DNA of 64,000 bases from Nostoc piscinale CENA21 (GCF_001298445.1 NZ_CP012036.1:605267-669266), one strand, 5' to 3'. Positions 27,887 to 36,605 are shown, numbered from the stretch's first letter. Translations and numbers: made by a program. The notes: generated from the letters alone by a model not told the origin.

Positions 27887-28230
27887 CGGCTATTAGATCA
27901 CGATTATTTAAGAGTGAAGAATCGGCGAATGGCGATTTCCTGACAGGTCTTTCACCATTTTACTCATAAGCCACAGCAGAAGTTGGGACAATTCCGCATG
28001 ATTGCGCCTTGAGCCACATTTGTCAATCAGCTTAACAATCCAAGGCGATGTATTGAAGTTACACTACACCTAGCGATCGCATCAAAAATCAAGTTGGCTG
28101 AGTCAAGTGAAGAGAATGCCAGTGCGATCGCCCAATTAAATTAACTGAAAACTCAAAGTCCGCATAACTTTGCGCTTACCTCCGCGCCACTCCCCATTTA
28201 AAATTAAGCATAGTATAGTACAGGATATAT
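27887..28230. other. intergenic region upstream of the FHA-PBP gene
   Basis: The spacer contains several HIP1-type GCGATCGC sites and the presumed PBP promoter on the minus strand. No gene or hairpin of note. Confidence 0.4.
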
Positions 28231-28500
28231 ATGAATATTTCCTTGACTCCAGAAATACAGCAATTTATTTAAAGTCAAGTTGCAAGCGGTAAGTATGCCT
28301 GAATAGAAGAAGTGATTATTGCGGGTATTAAACTGCTAGAAGAAAGAAAATGTATTTATCAAGATAGATTTGAGGAATTGCAACAAGAAATTATGTTTAG
28401 AGTCGAAGCTTCAGAACGAGGGGAAGTTATTGACGCAGTAACGGTTTTTCATCAACTAGAACAGAAATTACAACAGCGTCGTCAGCAGACTAATAAATGA
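28231..28500 (+). pseudogene. ParD-like antitoxin remnant with two stop codons
   Basis: The frame from ATG 28231 reads MNISLTPEIQQFI, stop, SQVASGKYA, stop, IEEVIIAGIKLLEER and continues to 28500. This is the ParD/CopG-type antitoxin pattern (usual reading QFIESQVASGKYASIEEVI). Both stops could arise by single base changes. The C-terminal part stays open, but the DNA-binding N-terminus cannot be made intact. No ParE toxin follows. It is a decayed toxin-antitoxin remnant. Confidence 0.75.
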
Positions 28501-28538
28501 GCAATATTTGTAGATTTACTGCTTCTGCAAGTCGGGAT

Positions 28539-28724
28539 ATATACAATTCCTTTAGTTTCATCTTCTGGTGGAAGAAATACGCCATCGATTTCAAATCCTG
28601 GCTCTTTCAGCGTTACTGAATCAAAAAGGTAGTTTTGAGCATTATTTGGAGGATGCTTCAGTAGCTCAAATAACAAAGGTGGGAATTTTTGAAATAGTTT
28701 ATAAAATATCGAATCTCGTCGCAT
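28539..28724 (-). pseudogene. N-terminal fragment of a DUF2887 / Rpn-family nuclease gene
   Basis: The minus-strand frame starting at 28724 gives MRRDSIFYKLFQKFPPLLFE and then FDSVTLKEPGFEIDGVFLPP, the N-terminus of DUF2887/Rpn recombination-promoting nuclease-like proteins, normally more than 200 residues. Similarity ends after about 62 residues (GIVYI); the open frame runs on unrelatedly to 28482 and overlaps the ParD remnant. The catalytic part is missing, so the gene is dead. Confidence 0.7.
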
Positions 28725-29054
28725 AAAAAATTTTAATACTTATCAAGAAAATATTTAGCTATCTAGATTTTGTCTGAAATAAGTTATTTGATTTACATTG
28801 ATAAATTTCTGATTTTTATCTATGTATCTCTGACTCTATCTGGAATTAGTTGTCAGATGGCTACATTTTTTTGATGATTTTTTGTATTTTAAACAACGAA
28901 TTTGCTTCAGTAAAATTATTGAAATTAATATTTTTTATGAGAGATAACTAATTTTTTTAGCATAAATAAACATCAGCTTTTAGGATGATTTTTTAAATTT
29001 AATTGTTTGGTTTAATGGGGCGAGTGTTCTGTTTCCGTTGAGGTTAAGTTCATA
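28725..29054. other. AT-rich intergenic region
   Basis: About 330 bases of AT-rich sequence between the Rpn fragment and a secreted-protein gene. It likely holds the latter's promoter. No gene or strong structure seen. Confidence 0.4.
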
Positions 29055-29792
29055 ATGAAGGGAAAATCTCTGTCGTTGATTGGTACAGCTTTGACTTTGG
29101 CTTTGAGTGCTAATGTTGCAGTTGCTCAATCCAGTAAATCCCCAATTGCTCAGTCCAGTAGCCCATCCACTAGTTCACCAACGGAAATTCAGCTGTCACC
29201 AGAAGGTTTAAAAATTCTGTGTGAACGTTTCCCCTTAAATTCCCGTTGTCCTAACGGTCAACCACTTACCCCAAGTTCTTCTGGTACTACCACCGTACCT
29301 GAAACACAGCCTTCTGGAAGCACAACCAGCCCAGACAGCACAACTACCACACCTGGATCAACACCTAACAGCACAACAGTACCTGCTGAACCTACAACTC
29401 CTGGCAGTACAACCGCACCAGACACAACTAATCCTACCAATACAATTCCCGCCCCTGGTAGCACCACACCAGATTCCACAACTCCTGGTAGTGTAACTCC
29501 AGCACCAGATTCCACAACCCCTAATCAAATTACACCAGCCCCAGATTCCACAACCCCTGATAGCACTACCACACCAGGATCTACAACTCCTGCACCAGAT
29601 TCCACAACCCCTGGTAGTGTAACTCCAGCACCAGATTCCTCAACACCTAATCAAATTACACCAGCCCCAGATTCCAGCACTCCTGGTAGTGTAACTCCAG
29701 CCCCAGATTCCACAACTCCTGGTAGTGTAACTCCAGCCCCAGATTCCACAACTCCTAACGGTGGTGTTCAACCAGGTTCGACATCTCCTTAG
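29055..29792 (+). CDS. secreted Ser/Thr/Pro-rich repeat protein
   Basis: Exported protein of 245 residues with a signal peptide (MKGKSLSLIGTALTLALSAN, cleavage near VAVAQSS). A short conserved segment follows (IQLSPEGLKILCERFPLNSR, with two Cys), then about 170 residues of low-complexity repeats of the form PDSTTPGSVTPA (12 residues, 36 bases), alternating with NQITPA variants. Such Thr/Ser/Pro stalks are likely glycosylated or act as cell-wall spacers. The repeats make the length variable between strains. Function unknown. Confidence 0.8.
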   Translation: MKGKSLSLIGTALTLALSANVAVAQSSKSPIAQSSSPSTSSPTEIQLSPEGLKILCERFPLNSRCPNGQPLTPSSSGTTTVPETQPSGSTTSPDSTTTTPGSTPNSTTVPAEPTTPGSTTAPDTTNPTNTIPAPGSTTPDSTTPGSVTPAPDSTTPNQITPAPDSTTPDSTTTPGSTTPAPDSTTPGSVTPAPDSSTPNQITPAPDSSTPGSVTPAPDSTTPGSVTPAPDSTTPNGGVQPGSTSP

Positions 29793-29842
29793 ATCATCTG
29801 TGTCTAGCGTCTAGTCCAGCAATTAATAATTAGACGATTCTT

Positions 29843-29876
29843 GATAAGAGAGAATGCGATCGCATTCTCTCTTATC
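29843..29876. terminator. bidirectional terminator, perfect palindrome around a HIP1 site
   Basis: A 34-base perfect palindrome (GATAAGAGAGAATGCGATCG and its mirror half) is centred on GCGATCGC between the convergent secreted-protein gene and ureC. It can form a long stem on either strand. Confidence 0.7.
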
Positions 29877-29887
29877 ATTTTGGCAAC

Positions 29888-31594
29888 TCAAAATAAAAAG
29901 TAACGCTGCGCCATTGGTAAAACTGTTGCAGGTTCACAAGTCAGTAATTCACCATCAGCCCTAACTTCGTAAGTTTCTGAGTCTACTTCGATGTGTGGTA
30001 ATGCGTCATTTAGCTTTAAGTCACCTTTGCTTAATTGACGGGTTCCCGTCACCGCCACAGTTGATTTTTGTAATCCCAACTGCTGGGGAATTTCTCTTTC
30101 TAAAGCGGCTTGGGATACAAACGTGAAAGATGTGGCATTCCTCGCACCAGCAAAACTGCCAAACATCGGTTGCATGTGAACGGGTTGGGGTGTGGGAATA
30201 CTGGCGTTAGCATCACCCATTTGCGCCCAAGCTATCATTCCACCTTTAATAACTATCTCTGGCTTGACACCAAAAAACGCAGGTCGCCACAAACATAAGT
30301 CTGCAATTTTTCCGGCTTCTACAGAACCGACATAATCAGCAATTCCATGTGTAATGGCAGGATTAATAGTGTATTTTGCTACGTATCTTTTGGCGCGTAA
30401 ATTATCCGCTTGGTTATCTCCCTCTAGACTTCCCCGTTGTACTTTCATTTTGTGGGCAGTTTGCCAAGTCCGAATTATTACCTCCCCCACTCTCCCCATT
30501 GCTTGAGAGTCAGACGCAATCATACTAAACGCGCCTAAGTCATGCAAAATATCTTCGGCGGCGATGGTTTCTCGGCGAATCCGCGACTCCGCAAAAGCCA
30601 CATCTTCGGCAATACTGGGGTCGAGGTGATGACATACCATCAACATATCTAGGTGTTCATCTAAAGTGTTGAGGGTATAGGGACGGGTGGGATTTGTCGA
30701 AGAGGGGAGAACATTAGCTTGACCGCAGACTTTGATAATATCAGGTGCATGTCCGCCACCTGCGCCTTCGGTGTGGTAGGTATGAATGGCACGGTTTTTA
30801 AAGGCGGCGATGGTATCTTCCACAAATCCGGCTTCGTTGAGGGTGTCGGTGTGGATGGCTACCTGCACATCGTATTCATCAGCCACACTCAGACAAGTAT
30901 CAATGGTGGCGGGAGTCGTCCCCCAGTCTTCATGCAATTTTAAACCCATTGCACCGGCTTGCACTTGTTCTGCTAATGCTTGGGGTTGACTGGCGTTACC
31001 TTTACCCAAAAATCCCAAGTTCATCGGAAAAGCATCAGCAGCTTGTAACATGCGGTAAATGTTCCAAGGGCCGGGGGTACAGGTAGTGGCGTTGGTTCCG
31101 GTAGCGGGGCCAGTTCCGCCGCCAATCATGGTTGTAATTCCAGAGGCGATCGCTACTTCAATTTGTTGGGGACAAATAAAATGTATATGGCTATCAATCC
31201 CGCCAGCCGTGAGAATCATTCCCTCCCCAGCTAAAGCTTCGGTTCCAGGGCCAATAATAATATCTACGTTGTCTTGAATATAGGGATTACCAGCTTTCCC
31301 AATTTTGAATATCTTGCCATCTTTAATACCGATGTCTGCTTTAACGATTCCCCACCAATCGAGAATCAAAGCATTGGTAATGACTAAATCGACAGCACCA
31401 TCAGCGTTAGAGATGGGCGATTGTCCCATCCCATCACGAATCACTTTACCACCGCCAAACTTCACTTCATCGCCGTAGGTAGTAAAGTCTTGTTCAACTT
31501 CAATAAATAATTCTGTATCTGCAAGACGGATGCGATCGCCTACTGTGGGGCCATAAGTTTCTGCGTAGGCGCGGCGAGACATTCTATAACTCAT
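29888..31594 (-). CDS. ureC: urease alpha (catalytic) subunit
   Basis: Nickel enzyme hydrolysing urea to ammonia and carbamate in the cytoplasm. The 568-residue protein has the metal ligands HIHFICP, the carbamylated-Lys motif GLKLHEDWG, the His pairs in VAIHTDTLNE and TYHTEGAGGGHAPD, and the flap Cys in MVCHHLDPS. Complete. It is the last gene of purN-ureD-ureA-x-ureB-coq4-ureC. The upstream spacer (31595-31816) holds an inverted repeat element that separates it from coq4, so a separate promoter is possible. Confidence 0.97.
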   Translation of the reverse strand: MSYRMSRRAYAETYGPTVGDRIRLADTELFIEVEQDFTTYGDEVKFGGGKVIRDGMGQSPISNADGAVDLVITNALILDWWGIVKADIGIKDGKIFKIGKAGNPYIQDNVDIIIGPGTEALAGEGMILTAGGIDSHIHFICPQQIEVAIASGITTMIGGGTGPATGTNATTCTPGPWNIYRMLQAADAFPMNLGFLGKGNASQPQALAEQVQAGAMGLKLHEDWGTTPATIDTCLSVADEYDVQVAIHTDTLNEAGFVEDTIAAFKNRAIHTYHTEGAGGGHAPDIIKVCGQANVLPSSTNPTRPYTLNTLDEHLDMLMVCHHLDPSIAEDVAFAESRIRRETIAAEDILHDLGAFSMIASDSQAMGRVGEVIIRTWQTAHKMKVQRGSLEGDNQADNLRAKRYVAKYTINPAITHGIADYVGSVEAGKIADLCLWRPAFFGVKPEIVIKGGMIAWAQMGDANASIPTPQPVHMQPMFGSFAGARNATSFTFVSQAALEREIPQQLGLQKSTVAVTGTRQLSKGDLKLNDALPHIEVDSETYEVRADGELLTCEPATVLPMAQRYFLF

Positions 31595-31628
31595 AACTAA
31601 TCCTGATAATTATTTGTTATCAAAACGG

Positions 31629-31775
31629 AATTCAGTAGTCAGGAGCCAGAATTCAGAATTGAATTCTGTGCGACACTTCGGTATCACTGCATCGCTGGTG
31701 GATGAATCAATGGGTTTAAAATCCCCACTAATTGATTCTGACTCCTGAATTCTGACTTCTGAATTCTTCTTCAAT
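31629..31775. repeat. inverted repeat element of GAATTCAGRAGTCAG type
   Basis: Left arm with GAATTCAGTAGTCAGGAGCC and right arm with GACTCCTGAATTCTGACTTC are inverted around about 90 bases. The arms are built of heptamer-like units also seen at 20599 and 59287. It lies in the urease operon between coq4 and ureC and could reduce read-through to ureC. Confidence 0.6.
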
Positions 31776-31816
31776 CCCATCTGAAACACTCCAGCTACTG
31801 AGAGCAGATTTGAGTT

Positions 31817-32491
31817 TTAGGGTATATAGACTGAGGTGGGTTCAATTCCTAGTTCACTGCGCCATTGGGATAAGGGTTTATCCCAGTTTTCTTCCCATTT
31901 TTGGGCTATCAGGGGTTTAGCTTTTGCGCCCATTCGATAGCCTATGGCAATTTGTGTTAATAAATTATCCATTTGTTCTGGTGCATTAATTAATGTTCTC
32001 ATTAATCCCCCTGCTAAGAGAATGATGGGTAAGGGGATACGAATTTGAGCTAAACAAAATGCTTGTAATCCTAATTCACCATTGACATCAAAGCCTAATC
32101 CTGTAACTACATGCCAAATATCATGAGTTTGTCGGAGGCGGTGCAGGATATAGCTGGTGTCATCTGTGATTTTTAAACCCCGGTAGTAGTTGGGGTCAAA
32201 ACCTGTGTCTTTTATATATTTAGCAAAAGCATATCCTAGTGAACCTTCAGGACATTTGCTGATTGCTTCCATATCTGGAGGTGGTGCAACATAACGCTCT
32301 TGAATAATTTGTGCTACTTCTGGTTTTGATTTGATATATTCAATTGCTAATTTGGTTGCTTTGATGTTAATCACCCCATCTTCAATATCAGGAGTTGCAT
32401 CAGCACGACCAGGATCTACAAATAAAGTAATTGCACCTTTTAATGTATTTAAAAATTCTAGATTTAAACCGCGTAAATCTTTCAAAAACAT
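31817..32491 (-). CDS. Coq4 family protein
   Basis: Protein of 224 residues related to Coq4, a ubiquinone biosynthesis scaffold/decarboxylase-type protein in eukaryotes. The family zinc motif HDxxH...E is present (HDIWHVVTGLGFDVNGELGL), and the N-terminal FVDPGRADATPDIEDG and the late GYRMGAKAKPLIA segment fit the family. Cyanobacteria make plastoquinone by another route, so the role is unclear. It sits inside the urease gene cluster between ureB and ureC, an unusual place, and is probably co-transcribed. Confidence 0.85.
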   Translation of the reverse strand: MFLKDLRGLNLEFLNTLKGAITLFVDPGRADATPDIEDGVINIKATKLAIEYIKSKPEVAQIIQERYVAPPPDMEAISKCPEGSLGYAFAKYIKDTGFDPNYYRGLKITDDTSYILHRLRQTHDIWHVVTGLGFDVNGELGLQAFCLAQIRIPLPIILLAGGLMRTLINAPEQMDNLLTQIAIGYRMGAKAKPLIAQKWEENWDKPLSQWRSELGIEPTSVYIP

Positions 32492-32537
32492 CTGACCCTG
32501 CCTTGATATATTTGGTATTAAGGCATGAAAGCCTTAA

Positions 32538-32843
32538 CTATAATTGGCCATTTACCTTAGCATTAAATCCGTAAACTTGCCGACTACCAGTAAAGGGTAT
32601 TAAAGTGACTTCTTTTTCATCCCCCGGTTCAAAGCGCACTGCTGTACCAGCCGGAATATCCAGACGCATTCCTTTGGCTTGTTCTCTATCAAAAATTAAT
32701 GCAGAATTAACTTCATAAAAGTGAAAATGAGAACCTACTTGAATAGGGCGATCGCCTGTATTTGCCACTGGCAATTTTATAGTCGGACGACCTGCATTTA
32801 GTTCTATTTCACCTACTGCTGTGATAATTTCTCCAGGTATCAT
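32538..32843 (-). CDS. ureB: urease beta subunit
   Basis: Structural subunit of 101 residues beginning MIPGEIITAVGEIELNAGRP with the typical segment DRPIQVGSHFHFYEVN and PGDEKEVTLIPFTGSRQVYG. Complete length. Follows the 261-residue insertion gene by 37 bases and is followed by coq4. Confidence 0.96.
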   Translation of the reverse strand: MIPGEIITAVGEIELNAGRPTIKLPVANTGDRPIQVGSHFHFYEVNSALIFDREQAKGMRLDIPAGTAVRFEPGDEKEVTLIPFTGSRQVYGFNAKVNGQL

Positions 32844-32880
32844 TAATAAATGCCTATTAGATTATGAATTAGAGTTTACA

Positions 32881-33666
32881 TTATTTACTTAAAAATATAG
32901 AAATAGAATTTTTAGTTCCACTGCCAATTGGCCTTTTGATAAATGGCTTAGAGGCTGAATAATTCTCTTGTAGTACTTTTGTTAAGAGTTCAGCAGCATT
33001 ATCTTCTGAGCCTGGATCATAACGAATTTCATAAGCTGTAGGATAGCCCAAAGCCCTAAAAAAGTCTTCACCTTTATTATTAAGAACAATTCTGTCTGCT
33101 TTTAATCCATATTTTGTTAAAGCATCTTTAATATTTTGAGCTACATTAGATAAACTAGAATCGTTATTAATATAATAAATATTAATCATATATTTACCAA
33201 GAATATTAACTATCTCATTATTAATATTCTTGGCAACAGATTTAGCATCACCTTGAAGTTCTTCAGGTATATTTAATTTAGCCCAGTCTAACAAAGGTTT
33301 TGCTATTTCTGGTTTCATTAATGTCAGCAAAGAGAGAGCAGATTTTTTCTTTGTTTTATCTGTACTACTCATATCCCGATAAAATATCTCAATATATTTT
33401 ACCTGGAGATTATCCTTAAATTCTGCGTCTTGGCTGGCACTTTGGCTTTGAGCGAGTTCGAGTTGTGCTTGTGATATTTGATTAGCTGCTTGACTAGTTA
33501 TGAATGCTAAAACACCTAGTGCAATTGGAATCATCAGTTTCTCAACTGTTTCAACAACTTTTGAAAACTTTGATTCTTTAGGCTTAATTTGAGATTCAAG
33601 GTGATTAAGATGAGCAATAATTTTATCGATTTTCTCATCGCGACTTTTCTCAAAATTATCAGTCAT
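32881..33666 (-). CDS. membrane-anchored unknown protein inserted in the urease cluster
   Basis: Protein of 261 residues between ureA and ureB, where cyanobacterial urease genes are normally adjacent. An N-terminal coiled coil (KIDKIIAHLNHLESQIKP) precedes one membrane helix (about 47-63, MIPIALGVLAFITSQAA). A helical middle follows, then a C-terminal alpha/beta domain (IYYINNDSSLSNVAQNIKDA, later AYEIRYDPGSEDNAAELLTK) that resembles the LytR_C-like fold by its pattern. No urease accessory family is recognised. Base composition is more AT-rich than the flanking ure genes, which fits later insertion. Function unknown. Confidence 0.7.
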   Translation of the reverse strand: MTDNFEKSRDEKIDKIIAHLNHLESQIKPKESKFSKVVETVEKLMIPIALGVLAFITSQAANQISQAQLELAQSQSASQDAEFKDNLQVKYIEIFYRDMSSTDKTKKKSALSLLTLMKPEIAKPLLDWAKLNIPEELQGDAKSVAKNINNEIVNILGKYMINIYYINNDSSLSNVAQNIKDALTKYGLKADRIVLNNKGEDFFRALGYPTAYEIRYDPGSEDNAAELLTKVLQENYSASKPFIKRPIGSGTKNSISIFLSK

Positions 33667-33717
33667 ATCAATAGCCCTAATTGCATAATATTTAGATGAA
33701 ATGATAATTCCTTTTGA

Positions 33718-34020
33718 CTAGCGAATCGGATTGTGTACTGTTACTAACTTTGTGCCATCTGGAAAAGTGGCTTCTACCTGGACTTCATGTACCATTTCTG
33801 CGACACCTTCCATCACCTCATCTCTTGTTAATAAAGTTGTGCCGTAACTCATCAATTCCGCAACGGTACGTCCATCTCTTGCGCCTTCTAAAATTGCAGC
33901 AGATATATAAGCCACTGCTTCGGGATAATTTAATTTCAAGCCTCTTTCTTTGCGTCTTTCCGCTAATAAAGCAGCAGTAAAAATTAATAATTTATCTTTT
34001 TCCTGCGGCGTAAGTTGCAT
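33718..34020 (-). CDS. ureA: urease gamma subunit
   Basis: Structural subunit of 100 residues (MQLTPQEKDKLLIFTAALLA; ends TKLVTVHNPIR) with the family segment LNYPEAVAYISAAILEGARD. Complete. It follows ureD by 22 bases on the same strand. Confidence 0.97.
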   Translation of the reverse strand: MQLTPQEKDKLLIFTAALLAERRKERGLKLNYPEAVAYISAAILEGARDGRTVAELMSYGTTLLTRDEVMEGVAEMVHEVQVEATFPDGTKLVTVHNPIR

Positions 34021-34042
34021 CTTTGCATCCTTTATCGTTCGT

Positions 34043-34966
34043 TTAAATCTGCCAAACTCTGGGTATACATATACTACGACTCAAAAATGATGTTCGTAGT
34101 ATCTGCCAAACAGCTGTAAACCAGTTTCGCACCTCAGATGTGGAAGCGCCGCGATATCTACACAAAAGTCCATGTTCTAGTTGTGTCACGCCTACTAAGT
34201 GCTGAGTGCTGAGTGCTGAGTGCTGAGTCACCGAAGTTTGCTCAACGGGGGGAACCCCCGCACGCAACTTTTCGCTGAGTGCTAAGTAAGGGGTAAAGAG
34301 AGAACGTGCTTTTTCGATGATTTCTGAGGAGACTGGATGGCCAAGCCAAATCAAGCTACCGACGATGGGTTGTCCAAATAAACCATGTGGACTGTGAAAA
34401 ATTTCGGGGTTCCCTGGTAAAAATTGACGGTCTATCCATAATGGAACACCTTGCTGCCAAATTTCAGTATGCGATCGCCATTTTCCTTGTAAAAATTTCT
34501 CTCCTCTCGCACTGCGACCAAAGCGCGTAATTTCCCAGGCTAAAAAACAAGCTCCGGGTGCTAATTCTACCCGTAAATCTTGGCGGTAATCTGCGCCGTT
34601 AAACAAAATTGTTTCTTGGGGTAACAATTCTAAACAAGCACCTGCATCAATTTGAATATCGATAGTTTGTCTAGCTTGCAAGCCATTACTGCGGTAGATT
34701 TTACTGGCTGCGGCGGTAGTAATTAAAGCTTGGGTGTTGGGTTTGAGGTGAAAATGAGATGATAAATGATCGCCTCCCACTACACCCCCGGCTGTATGTA
34801 AAATAACACTATGACAGACTTGTTCACCTTCTGGGTAAAACGGACGTTGCACTTTGAGCGGTGCTTGATGATGGTTATAAATTAACTGGGTCGAATTTTG
34901 GCAATTCTCATATACTAAGTTCAGTTTTCCCTGCCAAGCTGTTGCTGTTTGTGGTTGATCAATCAT
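34043..34966 (-). CDS. ureD: urease accessory protein UreD (UreH) with a repeat-derived insertion
   Basis: Accessory protein needed with UreF and UreG to insert nickel in urease. The 307-residue product has the family pattern: HTAGGVVGGDHL, AAASKIYRSNG, LPQETILFNGA and a C-terminal LCRYRGASTSEVRNWFTAVW. The ATG overlaps the purN stop (ATGA). Residues about 223-257 are encoded by repetitive DNA: a GC-rich hairpin (ACGGGGGGAACCCCCG) and four copies of the heptamer AGTGCTG at 34198-34225. They are absent from the usual family reading and sit in frame near the C-terminus. Whether the protein is still functional is not known. Confidence 0.92.
   Translation of the reverse strand: MIDQPQTATAWQGKLNLVYENCQNSTQLIYNHHQAPLKVQRPFYPEGEQVCHSVILHTAGGVVGGDHLSSHFHLKPNTQALITTAAASKIYRSNGLQARQTIDIQIDAGACLELLPQETILFNGADYRQDLRVELAPGACFLAWEITRFGRSARGEKFLQGKWRSHTEIWQQGVPLWIDRQFLPGNPEIFHSPHGLFGQPIVGSLIWLGHPVSSEIIEKARSLFTPYLALSEKLRAGVPPVEQTSVTQHSALSTQHLVGVTQLEHGLLCRYRGASTSEVRNWFTAVWQILRTSFLSRSICIPRVWQI
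34198..34228. repeat. heptanucleotide (STRR-type) tandem repeat inside ureD
   Basis: Four tandem copies of AGTGCTG plus AGT. The same heptamer occurs twice in tandem at 39788-39804 upstream of fraE's partner region. Heptamer repeats of this kind are known as STRRs in heterocystous cyanobacteria and are normally intergenic. Confidence 0.9.
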
Positions 34967-35643
34967 TTAGCTGCGATTTCCCGCCTTGCGGTTTGGTGTG
35001 AGATTTGACTTGCCGCGATCGCAATTGCCTGTGGTAAAATTCGATGTTCTTGAATTTGAATCCGGGCATGGAGTGTTTCTGGTGTATCATCTGGTAACAC
35101 CGGCACAGCCGCTTGAATTAATATCGGGCCGCTGTCAACTTCTAAACAAACCAAATGCACTGTACAGCCAGTAATTGTTACCTTTGCTTGCAAAGCTTGT
35201 TCCACCGCATGAAGTCCCTTAAAACTGGGTAACAAACTCGGATGAATATTAATAATTCTGTTAGGAAAAGCATCAATTAACACAGATGTTACCAGCCGCA
35301 TCCAGCCAGCTAAAATTACCAAATCAACATCATGCTGGCGCAAAGTCTGGACAATTTGTTGATCTAAAGTTTCTCGATTTTTGTATTCGCGGTGGTTTAA
35401 TAAAACAGTTTCTACACCACGGTTAGCGGCGCGTGCTGCTGCTTTCGCACCTGGATTATTGTAAATTAGAACTGGAATTTGGGCATTAAGTTGACCATTT
35501 TCCATAGCTTGGGCAATTGCTTCAAAATTGCTACCATTCCCAGAAGCCAGAATGCCTAGCTTAATCGGAGTATCACTAGGTGGTAGGCGATCGCTAATAT
35601 GGGGAGAAACCAAGCTAAAACTAGAATCGGGGCGAAAGGTCAT
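34963..35643 (-). CDS. purN: phosphoribosylglycinamide formyltransferase
   Basis: Purine biosynthesis enzyme transferring a formyl group from 10-formyl-THF to GAR. The 226-residue protein has the start KLGILASGNGSNFEAIAQAM, the catalytic INIHPSLLPSF (Asn and His) with the Asp in GCTVHLVCLEVDSGPIL. An extra 25 residues precede the usual N-terminus. It is translated just before ureD with a 4-base overlap, so purine and urease genes share a transcript. Confidence 0.93.
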   Translation of the reverse strand: MTFRPDSSFSLVSPHISDRLPPSDTPIKLGILASGNGSNFEAIAQAMENGQLNAQIPVLIYNNPGAKAAARAANRGVETVLLNHREYKNRETLDQQIVQTLRQHDVDLVILAGWMRLVTSVLIDAFPNRIINIHPSLLPSFKGLHAVEQALQAKVTITGCTVHLVCLEVDSGPILIQAAVPVLPDDTPETLHARIQIQEHRILPQAIAIAASQISHQTARREIAAK

Positions 35644-35667
35644 AACAGCAACAAGGAAAATTAATAG

Positions 35668-36552
35668 ATGCCAAAGATATATACTAATAAATCATGGTTA
35701 GATAATGATACATTCGCCGCCTGGACTTTTCTTGCACCCGCATTAATTTTATTAGGAATTTTTGTAATTTGGCCGATCGCCTATTTGTTTTACCTGAGTT
35801 TCACGGCTGGTAGTTTTACATCTACAGGAACTTATTGGGTAGGTTTAAAAAACTACTGGCGCTTGCTACTTAACCCTGATTTTTTGCAAGTTTTAGGCAA
35901 CACAATTTATTTTACCCTGGCGACTGTCATTCCCAGCTTAATTATTCCTTTGGGGTTGGCAGTGTTATTAAATCGTTCTCTAGCTTTGCGGGGAATGTTA
36001 AGAAGTGCCTACTTTTTACCTTCCATCATTTCTCTCGTCGCTGCTGGTTTAGGATTTCGCTGGCTGTTTCAAACCACTGGCCCTATCAACGGATTTTTAA
36101 ATTCATTTGGTATTGCACCAATTCCCTGGCTAGGAGATATTTTTTGGGCAATGCCTGTGTTAATTATTTTAAGTATTTGGAAACAATTAGGTTTTAATAT
36201 GGTTGTTTTTTTAGCTGGGTTGCAAGCAATTCCTCCCAGTCGCTATGAAGCAGCCGAATTAGATGGTGCAAATGCTTGGCAACAATTTTGGTATGTAACT
36301 TTACCAGGATTACGCCCTACTTTAATTTTCGCCACCATCACCACAGCAATTTTCACATTACGCAGTTTTGAACAAGTTTACGTAATTACTGGAGGCGGCC
36401 CTTTAAATTCAACTAATTTATTAGTTTACTATATTTATCAAGAAGCCTTTGGTCAATTTGATTTTGGTTATGCGGCGGCGGCGGCGACAGTTTTGTTAGC
36501 TGTAACTTTAGTTTTAGTGTATTTCCAATTACAAACTTGGGGCGAAGAATAA
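35668..36552 (+). CDS. sugar ABC transporter permease (MalF/UgpA type)
   Basis: Membrane subunit of 294 residues of a CUT1-type sugar importer. Six membrane helices are predicted, with the EAA docking loop EAAELDGANAWQQFWYVTLP. The start is 24 bases from the divergent purN start, so the two promoters overlap. No second permease, binding protein or ATPase is adjacent. The substrate (oligosaccharide, glucosylglycerol or glycerol-phosphate) cannot be chosen from sequence. Confidence 0.88.
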   Translation: MPKIYTNKSWLDNDTFAAWTFLAPALILLGIFVIWPIAYLFYLSFTAGSFTSTGTYWVGLKNYWRLLLNPDFLQVLGNTIYFTLATVIPSLIIPLGLAVLLNRSLALRGMLRSAYFLPSIISLVAAGLGFRWLFQTTGPINGFLNSFGIAPIPWLGDIFWAMPVLIILSIWKQLGFNMVVFLAGLQAIPPSRYEAAELDGANAWQQFWYVTLPGLRPTLIFATITTAIFTLRSFEQVYVITGGGPLNSTNLLVYYIYQEAFGQFDFGYAAAAATVLLAVTLVLVYFQLQTWGEE

Positions 36553-36575
36553 TTATTTTGATTAGTGAGTAACAA

Positions 36576-36605
36576 GATCCCTGACTTCTTCAAGAAGTCG
36601 GGGAT
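36576..36605. repeat. dispersed palindrome CCCCGACTTCTT, one mismatch
   Basis: GATCCCTGACTTCTT and AAGAAGTCGGGGAT form a stem with one G-T mismatch. It lies 24 bases after the sugar permease stop and probably ends its transcript; same family as at 22660 and 62393. Confidence 0.7.

Noticed and set aside
29258..29515. Minus-strand open frame opposite the Thr/Pro repeat gene
   Set aside because: It is a by-product of the 36-base repeats; composition is only Gly, Val and Ser repeats.
29300..29780. Direct repeats that might suggest a CRISPR array
   Set aside because: Repeats are contiguous, in frame in a secreted protein and have no unique spacers.
30719..31277. Three plus-strand open frames opposite ureC
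   Set aside because: They are shadows of the conserved ureC gene; no ribosome sites or family resemblance.
33714..33980. Plus-strand open frame opposite ureA
   Set aside because: ureA on the minus strand is certain; the other frame is chance.
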